Shown here one piece after another: positions 36,142 to 48,053 of a DNA stretch of 64,000 bases. Within the stretch, counting starts at the first letter, position 1. Each line of letters begins with the position of its first letter. The notes beneath the pieces are model-generated. The model did not search any database and was not told where the DNA came from. It worked only from the letters and a program-made list of their open reading frames with translations. A program made the translations under genes and the position numbers. This DNA comes from Brassica napus (Eukaryota > Streptophyta > Magnoliopsida > Brassicales > Brassicaceae), in the NCBI RefSeq assembly GCF_020379485.1, contig NW_026014839.1, positions 1-64,000 of the forward strand, read 5' to 3'.

Positions 36142-38613
36142 TCATTGGAACTCGTCAAGAGCGTCTTCTTCTTCTTCATCACGTGAAACCGAGGATGAGC
36201 TGCTGCTGCTAAACAAAGGAGTAGATCGATGTACTTCTCCATCTAACATCAACAATCTCACTCTCTGCAAGGAGAAGGAATCAATGCAAAAGAAAAAAGC
36301 TTATATCGATATATTGGGGGATGTCAATGGAGGAAGCAAAACCTTCTCAATCTCGTCTTGAAGAGAAGGGTTCTCCCTCAAATGCTGCAGTGCTTTCTCT
36401 CTTCCTTGCCCGAGCCTGAAAAGATAGAGAGAGAGAGAGAGACCCAACACAAACACATATCACATCATCTGTATCCAAAATGTTAGAGATTTTTCAATGT
36501 TGAATCCATCCAGACCTTTGGTCTTCATAGCTGTACCAAGAACCCTTCTTCACCACAACCTCCATAATCTCAGCACAATCAAGAACACATCCCTACAGGT
36601 TTTAGGTTTTAAGTTAAAGACAAAGGAAAAACGTCTTAGGCATTGTCAGTCAGAGACATGATGATGATGCATAATACCAGTTTACTGACTCCTTCCCCGA
36701 ACATAATCTCAAACTCTGCTTGCTTATACGGTCTCGAAACCTGTAAATAGAAATGGGATAAGGCAACTTCACTTCTACTCGTGATCTGATTCTACATGTT
36801 TTGCCTTCAAACTAACCTTGCTCTTCTGCACTCTTACACGAGCCCGAAGACCAATATCTTCATCCCCTTTGCTCTTTAAAATATGAGTAAATGAGTTAAC
36901 AGTTTCAAAACGAACCAAACCACAATGTTAGATGCTTACAGATTTGATCTTCCCTGCAGAACGAATCTCTAGCCGGACCGACGCAAAGAACTTCAACGCA
37001 ATTCCTCCGCTAGTCACCTCTGGATTCCCATAGTACACACCAATCTTCATAATAATAAGAGACACACAACGTTACTTCAAGAAGAACACAACAACATAGA
37101 AGGTGGAGTGATTAGTGTTATCATTCATTACCTTGTATCTGATTTGGTTTAGGAAAATAAGAGTACAACCAGCTTTAGAGGCGTTTCCTGACATTTTACG
37201 AAGAGCTTGACTCATAAGACGAGCTTGTAACCCCATTTGCTGCATCCCAATCTCACCCTAAGCATGAAACAAATTCAATTCAGAAAAAAGTTAAGAAGTT
37301 ACACGTGAGAAAGAAAGACATGATGAAATCATACTTCAATCTCGGCACGTGGAGTAAGTGCTGAGACAGAATCAACACATATAAGGTCAACTGCACCAGA
37401 ACGACACATACGGTCTGCAACTGTGCGAGTAATGAAGAAAGAAAACAAGTTACATGAAGATAAGGTTCAAAACACGAGATTTAAGAATGTTTTTTGGATT
37501 TACTTACTTTCTAAAGCCATCTCGCCATTATCTGGCTGACACACTATAAGGTTTTCAACATCAACACCTAGTGCTTTAGAGTATGATGGATCAAAGGCAT
37601 GCTCTGCATCAACAAGCATCGCATTGCCTCCAAGCTTCTGCACTTCAGCAATTGCATGGAGTGCTAGTGTGGTCTTGCCACTACTTTCTGGTCCATATAT
37701 CTGATCCGATTATATATAAACCAATTAATCAACTTTTATGAATCAAAACATTGCTCTCAGAAAATGCATATACCTCGACTACTCGACCCTTTGGCAGGCC
37801 TCCACCTAAGGCAAGATCAAGCGTCAATACACCACTCGGAAAAGTCTCCCTGCAAACATTACACAATCATTATCTTTTCTAAACAACAACTTCAAATGGT
37901 GGACTTAATGTCCAACAAGTATCAAGAAAGACACTATCAACAGAGGGAGGGATTCATTCTCACACTAAAGCTCCACCAGCACTCCCCAACCTTGTTACAC
38001 TTCCTTTACCAAAAGAACCGTTAATGTCATTCATAGCCGCCTCTAAAGCCTTTTGCTGTTAACCAAAAAAGCTAGTAAGACAAAAGAACTTAAACACAAC
38101 AAGAGTGGACTCAGAAACAATGCAAGAGACTGCTGAATAAGATAAATGAAAGTCCTTTTTTTTTAACTCAGTAAAACTCTCTGTCTGAATTAATTACCCA
38201 TGTCCAAAGGTCAGCACTTTCAGACTACAATTGTAATAAAATGTGAATAACCTTCCAAAAGGTTATGACTTTTCAGCTGAAAGAGATAATAATAATTCAA
38301 TGGAGACACAAACCTAATGGGCCTGCTGTTTACACTGAATCTAGAGAAAGAGGGAGAAGGAAGTTACACGGTCGAGGAAGCGTGAATCGGAGTCAGGAGA
38401 GAGAGAGCCGTTGATTCTGTCATCGAATTCTGAAGAAATGTTCTGTGAGGTTTTCTTGGCAGCGTTAACGGTGACCGGAGAGTAGAAGCGGCGGCGGGAG
38501 TAGTAAGAGGAGACACGGAGCGGATGAGAATAGGAACATGCTTTGAGAGGATTTAGAGGACTGAAGAAAGGATTTACCTTTAGAGACAACAAAAGAAGGC
38601 ATGAAGAATCCAT
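36142..38613 (-). CDS. Plastid-targeted RecA recombinase
   Basis: A bacterial-type RecA homologue of cyanobacterial origin that performs strand exchange during repair of plastid DNA. ATG at 38613 opens a Ser/Arg-rich transit peptide ([17 protein letters not shown]). Exons read on the minus strand give the [23 protein letters not shown] start, [19 protein letters not shown] with the Walker A motif (about 37668-37720), [20 protein letters not shown] (about 37570-37620), and [19 protein letters not shown] with the Walker B region (about 37335-37395). Next are [39 protein letters not shown] (about 37030-37165) and a Ser/acidic tail ending [11 protein letters not shown] before TGA (36142-36144). 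No break was seen. It corresponds to Arabidopsis At1g79050. Confidence 0.9.
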
Positions 38614-41124
38614 TTTCTGGGTTAAAGCAGAGAGTCCAAAAGACAGCAGCCGAAGAAGAAGAAGAACTTATATATTTCAAGACTTAAAAAATAGATTAAT
38701 AATTCTTAGTTTTCGTCACTTATACAAAATATCGATTTTTAGATGGGTAATCGTCGATAATAACACCTTTTGAGTCAAAAATGGCACTAAAAAAAAAGAA
38801 GTTACAAAAGTTACATTTATTAAAGGGTAAAATATTTCTAATATCTTTGATTTAAAATTAAATAAATAAACAAAAATAAATAAAAATAAATAAAATAAAA
38901 ATAAAAAAATAAATTTTTTTATAGTTTCAGATTATATGTTTTTAGATTCGAAATTTTTTATAATTTTCTTTTTCAATACTTTTTTCGAATTTTTTTTATT
39001 TTATTTTTCAAATTTTTTTTTATAATTCAAAAATACTTTTTGAAACTGTTTTTTAAATTTTTATTTTCAATTTTTTAATATTTATTTTTTATTTTATAAA
39101 ATTTTAAACCCTAATTCCAAAACTACACCCCTTTTAACTCTAAACCCTAAGTTTGGATTAATTAGTATAAGTATATATTTACATTTTTAATGAAACATAT
39201 TTTTGTGACTTTGGACATTGAGTGTTAGTTTGGGAACAAAAACTTTGTTTGGTGCTATCTTAGTATTTTTCTCTTTTTATATCAAAAAAAATTTAGTTGT
39301 TTTTTTAATTAACTTTTATTAATGCATTTTCTGTCGGCTTATTAATGCGTTTTATTGGCAAGTGTCAAGTTTAAAAATATAAGTGACAGAATTTCATTAG
39401 AAAATAAATAAACTATTAAAATAATTTATAATATAAGCAAAAATATGTATTTATTTTTAAATATATGTGATGAACTTAAAAAATTAATAAATACAGATGA
39501 AATATAATAGTTATAAATTATAGCAAGCATATCAATCAGCAAATGAGAAAGAGCTAAATTTGAGTTTCTTTTTAGACAAAAGATTATAAAAGAAACAAAT
39601 GACTTGATCTGATCTGATCTGATCTGATCTTCTTAAGCCTTTTGAGATTGGCATTGTTTTTTTGTCAAGAATGAAGAGCAAAGCTCAACACTTTAATCAA
39701 CTATCTCCTGCATTTTATTGAATCCCTTAATATTTTCCACGACAATGCAAACCCAAAAGTCCAGCATCTTCTTCTAAGCTGCTCTCATCTTTCTCCACTC
39801 TCACTCGAGTCTGCCACTGAATGAGTGATGTTATATTCAAATTTTGTGAAGTTAAATCTATTCTTGAAGCAACCAGAAAGGTACTCTAATGGATTTATTG
39901 ATGAAAAGCTTAGCTATTAAGAGAAATGAATTCATTTTAACTAGCTGTAGATTCATCATTTCACTAGGAGTTGCTTTCAGTAGCAGTCTGGATCCACAGC
40001 TGCAATATCCCATAATGATGCAAATCAATAGAGCATTCAAATTGGCTACACCAGATGTAGAAATCATTGAATCCACATGAACTCTACCTCAGAAAGTGAT
40101 GAGACAAACTATGTACCTTCATGTTATTCCCTTTAAATTCATGTGAAAAAACAAACACTTTTGATCGGTGTCATGTGCATACGGATATATTATCTGCAAC
40201 CAAAAGGACAACGATTAAACCATGTATGTAGGTCTTGAGTCCATCCTGAAATGGACACAACATCAGAAAAGGAGAGACACGCACACGTTGCACCACTCAA
40301 TAGTCAGTGTTAATGTATAGTATACATGCAGAGAAAGTAAGTAAAACTAGTGTTTAAAAATCGGTGGTTTAATTTGAATGATTTTTAACGATTTTTATAA
40401 ATGGTGTCTAGTAGTGTTTGCTTAGGTACTAATCGACTACTGCTTAACAATTTCTTGAATATCGTGTAAAACACAGAACAATCCGTAACTCTAAAGAAAC
40501 ATGCGTGGCCTGACTGTGCAAATACCAGTTGCAATCTTCAAAATCAGAAGAAAAAAAAACTCGAAACGTGATGCCATTTCTTTTAATCAAAGCAATTAAC
40601 ATCTAGTTATGGAGGTAATACTAGAAAGACAAGATCCTACTAAATCAAGAAGAGATGAGAGCAAAACCTAACTTGGCTGAAAAGAAAGCAGTTAATACCT
40701 AACTAAGCTAACTGTCAAAACGATTCCTAACAGATCCTATTTTCCTAATTTGGCGCATTTATTATTTATTATTCTGATCCCTTGTATCACGTGATCTTCT
40801 ATACCACCGATGATTTCATGCTTTACTCTTAACTTCCAAATTTATAAGATAATGATGTTTTTATAGAATTTTTTCATTGCATGTAAGATATAAAAAAATA
40901 GTACTAATACTTTTCTGTAATAAAACAAACAAAAGAGTATTAAGGTAACTAAAAAGTTGAATTAATGAAACAAAATCAATCTGATCGAGAGTGACATGCA
41001 CGCGCCACCAGGCTAGTATATTTACTAGTCTATTTTCTCGAAAAACAAACTCCAAAGCAAACACTCTCTCTGTACTTTAGATCTGGCCGAGACGACGGCG
41101 ACACTGTTTCCTTGAACGCCGGTG
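38614..41124. other. AT-rich intergenic region with microsatellite
   Basis: Divergent upstream flanks of RecA (left) and the At1g79060-like gene (right). It includes an A/T homopolymer-rich tract at about 38860-39110 and five perfect GATCT units at 39606-39630. A weak relative of the AGGCCTA intronic repeat lies near 40345-40470. Short frames exist but none has recognisable protein features. Confidence 0.45.
39606..39630. repeat. (GATCT)5 microsatellite
   Basis: Five uninterrupted GATCT units in AT-rich intergenic DNA. Confidence 0.95.
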
Positions 41125-42087
41125 ATGGCTTCCACTTGCGTCAACAATGTGACTGTCTCTGCATACGGACGTTTCAACGCTCGGAGCTCTGGATCCGCCG
41201 CGTCGTTGGAGATGAAGAAGCTGATTCCTCCGGAGGAAGAGTTCGAGTTCAGAACTGAGGTTCCTGTCGGAATGCTTCCCGCCGACGAGCTTTTCTCTAA
41301 CGGTAAACTCGTGACGACGGCGGTGGTGGAAGTTGAGACGGAGGTTTCCGGCGAGGAGAGTAGCTTGGTTTCTTCTCCCAAGGCGCCACGTAAGTGGAGA
41401 GAGTTGTTAGGGCTGAAACGGTTCTCTCAAAACAGCAAGGCTGCGGCGTCGTTTAAGCAGTTTTTAAACCGGAGCTCCAAAACGTCGTCGTCGTCTTCTT
41501 CAGATGCTTCTTCGTTGATCAGTCTTCCTCTCCTCTCCGACAGCGAATCTCTCTCCGTCTCCTCTTCTTCTTCACGTATGTCCCTCTCTTCTTCTTCCTC
41601 CTCCTCCGACACCCCGAGGAGGCTATCGCTCGACGCAGAGAGACTCAACCACCTCGCTAACCAAAACATCACGGCCAACCCGTTCGCTCCCGCTCGGCCG
41701 AGGATGAGGTTAGTGAAGCAGCCTCCTGAAACATGTAGCGACAGTCCGAGGCTAAACTCGTCGGGGAAGATCGTGTTTCAGAGCCTTGAACGGAGCTCAA
41801 GCAGCCCGGGCGGAGGAGGGTATAGAAACAGAGGAGTGGAGAGATCGTACAGTGTAAACCTGAGCGTGGCTCCTGTTCTTAACGTTCCCGTTTGTTCAGT
41901 CAGAGGTGGTTCTGTAATATTTAGCCATTTCTTCTCTTCAGCTTCGTCTCAACACAATAAAACAGGGAATGGCTCTAACCACAGAGCGTTCTTGACTCAT
42001 CATCAGCACGGTGGTATTAGTAGAGGCCGTAACTCAACAGATCGAGTAGCTAGTAGTATTAGTCCATCTACTTTTAGTACTGTGTAG
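41125..42087 (+). CDS. Serine-rich plant protein of unknown function (At1g79060 type)
   Basis: A single-exon gene of 320 residues; the ATG at 41125 was preferred because an upstream GTG in frame is not a plant start. It starts MASTCVNNVTVSAYGRFNAR, then EEEFEFRTEVPVGMLPADEL, a typical motif of a plant-specific family. Next are KAPRKWRELLGLKRF, long Ser runs (SSSSSSDASS; SSSSSDTPRR), NPFAPARPRMRLVKQP and a C-terminal region with RSYSVNLSVAPVLNVPVC. There is no signal peptide or membrane segment. The function is not known; the Ser-rich, basic composition suggests a phosphoprotein. It closes the block collinear with Arabidopsis chromosome 1. Confidence 0.85.
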   Translation: MASTCVNNVTVSAYGRFNARSSGSAASLEMKKLIPPEEEFEFRTEVPVGMLPADELFSNGKLVTTAVVEVETEVSGEESSLVSSPKAPRKWRELLGLKRFSQNSKAAASFKQFLNRSSKTSSSSSSDASSLISLPLLSDSESLSVSSSSSRMSLSSSSSSSDTPRRLSLDAERLNHLANQNITANPFAPARPRMRLVKQPPETCSDSPRLNSSGKIVFQSLERSSSSPGGGGYRNRGVERSYSVNLSVAPVLNVPVCSVRGGSVIFSHFFSSASSQHNKTGNGSNHRAFLTHHQHGGISRGRNSTDRVASSISPSTFSTV

Positions 42088-44347
42088 TTTCCTTATTGGG
42101 GTTTGAGAGTTAAGAGAGAGTCAAGTTGACGCGTTAAGCTAAAGGAATAAATGCGCGTGGGATATAAGGAAACAGATGCTCAGTAACTGTATCTACGCTC
42201 TCCTCACGTTGAAGCTTACTTAAGCTGTCTCTTTCATCTGCCATTTTTTCTAAAAAAAATTCTAGATATTAATATCTTGTCGTTTTATTAGTTTCGGAAA
42301 TGATGCAGTTTTTCAGAGACTTTTTTCGCACTTTTGTGGTTTATTTATTTGTTTTTTTTGTATGATGTTTATTGATTAGTTAAAATCAAAGAAGGTTCGT
42401 TAAAACTATGATGTAGGTCCTAACTATGTTGGATAATGAAAGTAGATGTTGAGCCAAAAACAAAAAAAGGTTTGTTTTAACAAGTATCAATGGTGTGTGT
42501 CTATTGGTCACTATTTTGGTGTTTTGAGTACTATAATGCTGAGCCAAGGACACTCCGCCCACATGTTATAATATGTCAGTATATCTCCAACCATGGTACG
42601 TGAAAGGTACCAAAGTGCGGAAAGATTACATAGACTATCAAGTCTAGGAAAAAAGAGATAAAGATTGCACCAGCAAGAGATTTTTATAAGTACAATACTC
42701 TAAGCATCTATCACATGTCTCCACCCACCCCAGCTAGCAGTATTTGGGGTATATAGTTATAGTCAATTAACAGCTAGGCTTTTAGCTGAGAAAGCAAAAA
42801 AAAGTGAATACAACTATCTTGAAAGTTACATCTACGATGATAGTAAAGTATGCTAAGTTACAAACTCATGATTTGTAAAGCGAGGCTTTAAAGTGAAAAG
42901 AAAGTAAACTAGATTTGTGATTTTTTTTTTCTGATGAAAACTTGATTTGTGAGTTTAAGACAAACCTTTGGCGTAGTTCCCCAAATGCCAAATGGATTTA
43001 GGTTTGTGTGTAGAGACACTTTGTGTGTATGTATGGGCCACAGACGGACCATTTAGATTTCTGGCAAGAGGCTCGGTCCTCTATGTAGACTATGTTCATT
43101 AAACCCTCACAAATTACACCCACCAGCATCATCGATATGTAAATAGTTACATACACATTCAAATATACAAAGAACATGTTCGTTACAATAAACTAGTTCA
43201 GTGATTAGCCAAAGAAAAAGTTTGTTGCCAAGAGGACTGTCTATTAAAATTCTGTAAGCTAGCTTGTAGTGTGTAATAGCAGAGACTACAGACACCATTG
43301 CCTAAAAGAAAGCCTACGAGATCCAATTATCCCTTTCTTATTAAAAGAGAAACACTCTTAGAAATAAAACTTTCACCCATGTGTTTATTACATGAGTGCC
43401 ATTTCCTATGTGGCATTTCCTCATGCACTCTCACTAACTTTATAAAAAAACCCATTCTTTACTAGATTAATTACCACCATATGCCATTGCTAATATGCAT
43501 TATAATATATGCTTACAATCCGAATTGATACATATGAAACCGGAATTTAAAGCACGCAGTAAATTGATTATTTTGTAAAAGGCAACAAACTTATGAGGCG
43601 ACGAATATTAAGGTTTGTCTTTATGAACAATTTTGTTAACGTATGTTATAATGCTATCCTTAACATTATATGAAATTAAACCTTCTGTCTGCATGCACTT
43701 ATATTGCAACGTTTGAAGAACAATTTCTATCATCCAAGTCAACATTTTATGATCATTTTTATGCAACATTTTATGAACAGCCTTTTACGCATTCAAATCG
43801 TATTGTAATAGGGAAGAATTTTATGAACATTTTATGATCATTTCTTATGAACAGCCTTTTAAAAATAAAAGAATTTTATGAACATTTTCTTTTCACGTTA
43901 CGCATTCAAAAAAAAGGGAAGAACATTCATAAGAAAGGAAACAAACTGATCACACGATTCCAAATTATTATACACGCTAATTTGGTCAAATATTAAGTAA
44001 ACACAATAATATTGTGTACATATAAAAGGAAACAACAATCAAATAGATTTCAATACTTACCATAATCGATCGACGAATATTCCTGATTTATTTTGGCGTG
44101 ACCATCACGGATCTGATAGTGCACATAACATATAAACGCATCACGCAATAACCATATAAGGTAAGTCGTATATACGGGCTTAAAGAGGAGCATTAATGTT
44201 CGTATCGTGTATGCAACATTGCGTGAAGAGTAAAAACCTATGCTCTGTTTTGATATAAATATTAGAGCAATTCGTATCCATCTCCTCACCATTACCTCTT
44301 TCTCTAAAGTCCTTAAGCACCCGATACAAGCAAACAAAAAAAAACAA
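42088..44347. other. Spacer before the Helitron/RPA region, with a possible Helitron 5' end
   Basis: No gene was seen from 42088 to 43330. At 43336, TCTTATTAAAAGAGAAACACTC resembles Helitron 5' termini, although the base before it is T, not A. From 43610 to 43930 there are imperfect local repeats of TTTTATGAACATTTT and ACAGCCTTTTA units. The part near 44240-44347 is the probable leader of the first RPA-like gene. Confidence 0.4.
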
Positions 44348-46917
44348 ATGGCAGGTTTTAACTCTGTTGCCGACTTGAAACCCTTTAAGACCATGTGGAG
44401 AGTGAAAGTGAGCATTGTGAGGCTGTGGAAGCAATACTCTGCTGCTGGAGGACTGACCATTGAAATGGTTATCATTGATTCCGATGTAAGTTTGAAACAA
44501 TCTTATTAAGATCAAATAATTATATTTAGTTATTCTTTCACTAATATGAAATTATGTCTTTCATGCATCGTTTATTTATTTGTATAGGGAGATAAGATCC
44601 ATGCGCCTGTGAAGAAAGAATTGGTTAACCAGTTCGACCACCAGCTTGAGCAGGGGAAAACTCTGACTCTCACTAATTTCTCTCTGAATCATTCGGTTGG
44701 CTCATACCGGACGACAAACCATCTTTACAAGATCAGTTTGTTGGCCACAACGCGTGTGAGAAGTTGCGAGGCTTTGCCTGTAGGTTTAAATGGTTTTACA
44801 CCCGTGAACTTCCAGGAAGTTCTCGATGGTAGTCTTAACCCCGACTTTCTAATTGGTGAGTCCAGTTCAATTATAATACGAGGTTGTCAACATTATTAAT
44901 TTTTACTTGGTGTATCTGTGTGAATCATTAATATACGTGTTCATAATTTTATTTCAAAATAATATATAATACAGATGTAATCGGACATGTTGTGGAAGTT
45001 AGCCATGTTGAGATGATTCACGTGAACGGAAAGGAAACCCAGAAGATTTCACTTGAGCTACGTGATCTTGCGTAAGGCACCCTTACTTTTATAAAGTGAT
45101 GTTCATATTTACATATATTTACATGTTATGTATGTCAACAAATATTATATAACATCAAAAATTCAACTATTTTGAATGGTAGGGATGTCCGTCTTCCGAT
45201 GGTCTTGTGGGGAAACTTTGCTGAACAAGTCACGAACGCTATACAGTTACGTGGTGAGGGTCGTCTGATCTTGGTGTTGAGATTCGGCAAGATTAAGGTT
45301 TGGAAAGGTATATTAAATGGTGTCTAGGGTTTGGTTAATATTATAATTTTAATATGCAAAATGATTTTTTTTTTGTTATCGATTATTTGATAAGCTTATT
45401 TGAATCGTCCCTTTGTAGAGGATCGTTCCGTTTCAAACGCTTACAATGTCTCTGACGTTCAGCTCAATCCCAACATGGCGGAGGTCGAAGCTTTTAGGGC
45501 AATGTAAGTTTCGTCGAACGTGGTTGTAATATGGCAAATACAATATTAGAAACAGAGCAGATTAAGGTTACGAATTGCTTGTATTTGATGTAACTTATAA
45601 TTCTAGGTTACCAGCTGATGAACTTCAATTGGCTATTGTTGAACCAAAGCCATTAACTCTGGCTTCTGGTGTCTCTGTGAAAGATGATTTTTTCATTCAC
45701 ACTCCAAGAAAAACCATCGCTGAGATGATTGAATGTCGTCAGGTACTATTAATAAGGAACACGATTTTGATTTAATTAGCACATGTTATAATTTTGCAAG
45801 AATTTAAAATTATACGATCCAATTTCTGTAGGTGGAGAAGTGTATTGTTATGTGCACCATTTCGGCCATTGAAACGGACATGGGGTGGTACTACTTAAGT
45901 TGTAAACCTTGTGACAAAAAAGTTATGTACATGCCCCCTCTTGTGGCTGGTGATCACGAAGATGATGACCTCCAAAAGTTTAAACTCTACTGCCCTAAGT
46001 GCAAGAGTTACGAACCTAAGCTCCTTCCAAGGTAATAAAAATAAGTGTCTTTATAACAGGCGATTAACTGATTGGTTATTAGTTTTAAACTAATCGAACA
46101 ATGTATTCTGTTCTTTTACAACAGGTACAAGTTGCATTTGGTGGTTCTTGACCATACTGGTAATTCCAAGTTCCTCCTATTTGACCATCTTGCTCTGCAA
46201 TTGGTTAATCAACCTTGCATTGAGCTAACCGGACCGATTACTGATGAGGTTATAGTTCTGTCCTCACTAAAAAATTTAATATAGTATTTGTTTAAAGAGA
46301 AAACATTATGACATGTCCGATTACAGATTGAAAATTGCTTTATATGATGGTTTAGGTACAGGACCCGGATGTTCTACCTCTGGCTTTGCAAAACCTGATT
46401 GGTAAGACCTATTTGTTCAAGGTGGAAATTATGCGAGAAAACTTTGTGTACAAGCATGACACCTTCAAAGTGAACAAGATAATCACCAATCTCGCTATTA
46501 TCAATGAGTTTGACACACCCAAGGCCCCAAAGGTATATTCTCAAATGTTGTGAACTTATCATTAATTGTTTATATTAAACTTTTGTGCTGAACAAACAGG
46601 AACCAAGCACGCAGATCAGTAGGGGCCATGAATATTCGATTGTCTCCGACGCACCAGAGGTCAGTATAAGAGAGTTCTTTAATTCACAAGGACTGTTATA
46701 TGCTTAATACTAACTGCGTGCTCTCTGATGTCCTCAGGGATCCTTAATGTTGTTGGAAGAAGGGTCGTCGCAGGAAGGCTTTCCGAGTGAGCTAACCCCT
46801 GCTAAGCGTCGAGGAGGACCTGCCGTGAATCTGGAGGAAGAGTTTGATCAGAACTCGGTTACAAAAACCGGCATCAGTACACGAGTCAAGAAGGAGAAGG
46901 TTGACAAAAGTGGCTAG
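44348..46917 (+). CDS. RPA70-like single-stranded-DNA-binding protein, copy 1
   Basis: Eleven exons (44348-44485, 44588-44855, 44975-45071, 45183-45307, 45419-45503, 45607-45742, 45832-46031, 46125-46248, 46356-46532, 46600-46659, 46738-46917) join in phase to 529 residues. OB-fold signatures in order: KTMWRVKVSIVRLWKQY; FLIDVIGHVVEVSH, with the VSLWGxFA-like MVLWGNFAEQV; and a C-terminal zinc-bearing OB fold (GWYYLSCKPCDKKV ... YCPKCKSYEPKLLPRYKLHL; C-x2-C and C-x2-C). Proteins of this class bind single-stranded DNA. Plant Helitrons commonly carry RPA-like genes, so this one may assist rolling-circle transposition, although a host paralogue is possible. All junctions are GT-AG, and it lies on the same strand as the Helitron Rep/helicase gene. 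Confidence 0.88.
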
Positions 46918-47459
46918 GTTGTGAAACATTAAGAAGATTTCTGAGAGGCTTTCGCTTTCGCTTGGTTTTTTTAAACTTTTAGCTGTTTCAGTTTATGTTT
47001 TCTTTTCTTCTGGTTTTTCGATTTTTATATTTTTATGCATCGGTTTTACCTTGCTGTATTACCGTTAAGTTTTAATAGAAAGCCTCTTTATTATTATGTG
47101 TCGGCCGTGGATCCTTTATAAGGTCAGAAAAGGAACCATGTGTTTCTTTATAAACCATATTAGCAAAAGAATCTATTTACCTAATTTAAAAAAGAAATTA
47201 AAGTTCAAGAAAGAATGTATATTGGAATATTTACTTTTTTGTTACATGCTAGACCAAGTAATTGAAGAACCCAAAAAATAACTAAACGTGTGATTTAAGA
47301 GATTATATGTGTTTTGGAATAATAAATATGTAAAAATGCTTCTATCAACAAGCAAATATCAAATATTAGTAGGCAACCAAATATCAACATTCATAAAGAT
47401 GTTACTCCCGGAACATCAAATACGGAATACATAATATTTTTTCAAAGCTCCCCTTACTT
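46918..47459. other. Spacer between convergent genes
   Basis: 3' flank of RPA-like copy 1 and of the minus-strand F-box-family relative. AT-rich, nothing else recognised. Confidence 0.4.
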
Positions 47460-48053
47460 TTATTCTTTATTAGTTATAAATAATATAAACTGCGTAAGCC
47501 TTTTGAAGTAGTAACACTTCTTGCATACTTTAGCTAGGTTTTCTGGATCACACTTTGACTGCGGGTATAGGTTGACCATATTGTTAAAGTACCGCTGCTT
47601 CATAGGAACAGGAATTTCACTTAGTGAGTTCTTTATTCTTTCCCAGCAATTATCGGAGACACGGCGTTCCTTCTTCCATTTGAGTTTGTCCAGATACTTT
47701 TTACCGGAATGAGTATGACCTTCTGCAAGCATTAACAAACCGTAAAGATACATACCAGTGGGGTTGTTACCAGTGGCTGCTTTCCGTAGATGAATGAGTC
47801 CTATCTGGATATCTTTCTGGACGAAGAATTGAAGTACGCCCTCAATATAGTGGGCCTCAGTGTTGCCATTCTCTAGGCACCGTTCCTTGAGCCGTTCATG
47901 CTCAGTCAACATTCGCTTTGGTGCCGCAACAAAGTAGGAAAGGCTGAGGTTTCTGTAATAGCCACTTGGATCTACGAAAATGTTGTCGTCGTTGTCAGAT
48001 GCCTCAACCTTGACGTTGTTGTTGTAATTGTTCACGGATTGAGCAGATTCCAT
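47460..48053 (-). CDS. F-box-family relative lacking the F-box (At1g67623/At2g35280-like C-terminal domain)
   Basis: An uninterrupted 197-residue frame; ATG at 48053 (MESAQSVNNYNNN) was chosen, though an in-frame ATG at 48188 also exists. The C-terminal region has ERCLENGNTEAHYIEGVLQFF, then GLIHLRKAATGNNPTGMYLYGLLML, a SEL1/TPR-like helical pair. It closes with AKVCKKCYYFKRLTQF, the terminal Cys/His-type signature seen in Arabidopsis At1g67623-like proteins. Those relatives normally begin with an F-box; here the first 50 or so residues are Asn/Asp-rich and show none, so the protein could not join an SCF ubiquitin ligase in the usual way. It stands in the opposite orientation between two RPA-like genes, which suggests capture by the Helitron or insertion of the Helitron around it. 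Confidence 0.65.
   Translation of the reverse strand: MESAQSVNNYNNNVKVEASDNDDNIFVDPSGYYRNLSLSYFVAAPKRMLTEHERLKERCLENGNTEAHYIEGVLQFFVQKDIQIGLIHLRKAATGNNPTGMYLYGLLMLAEGHTHSGKKYLDKLKWKKERRVSDNCWERIKNSLSEIPVPMKQRYFNNMVNLYPQSKCDPENLAKVCKKCYYFKRLTQFILFITNKE

Noticed and set aside
38860..39120. A matrix-attachment region or replication origin
   Set aside because: The A/T tracts are suggestive, but sequence alone gives no specific support.
39606..39630. CRISPR-like short repeats
   Set aside because: Units are contiguous 5-mers without spacers in a plant genome; this is a microsatellite.
41427..41678. Acidic 83-codon minus-strand frame
   Set aside because: It is the antisense image of the poly-Ser region of the At1g79060-like gene.
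44050..44515. Long minus-strand frames overlapping the first exon of RPA-like copy 1
   Set aside because: They are antisense to a well-supported exon and show no conserved motif.
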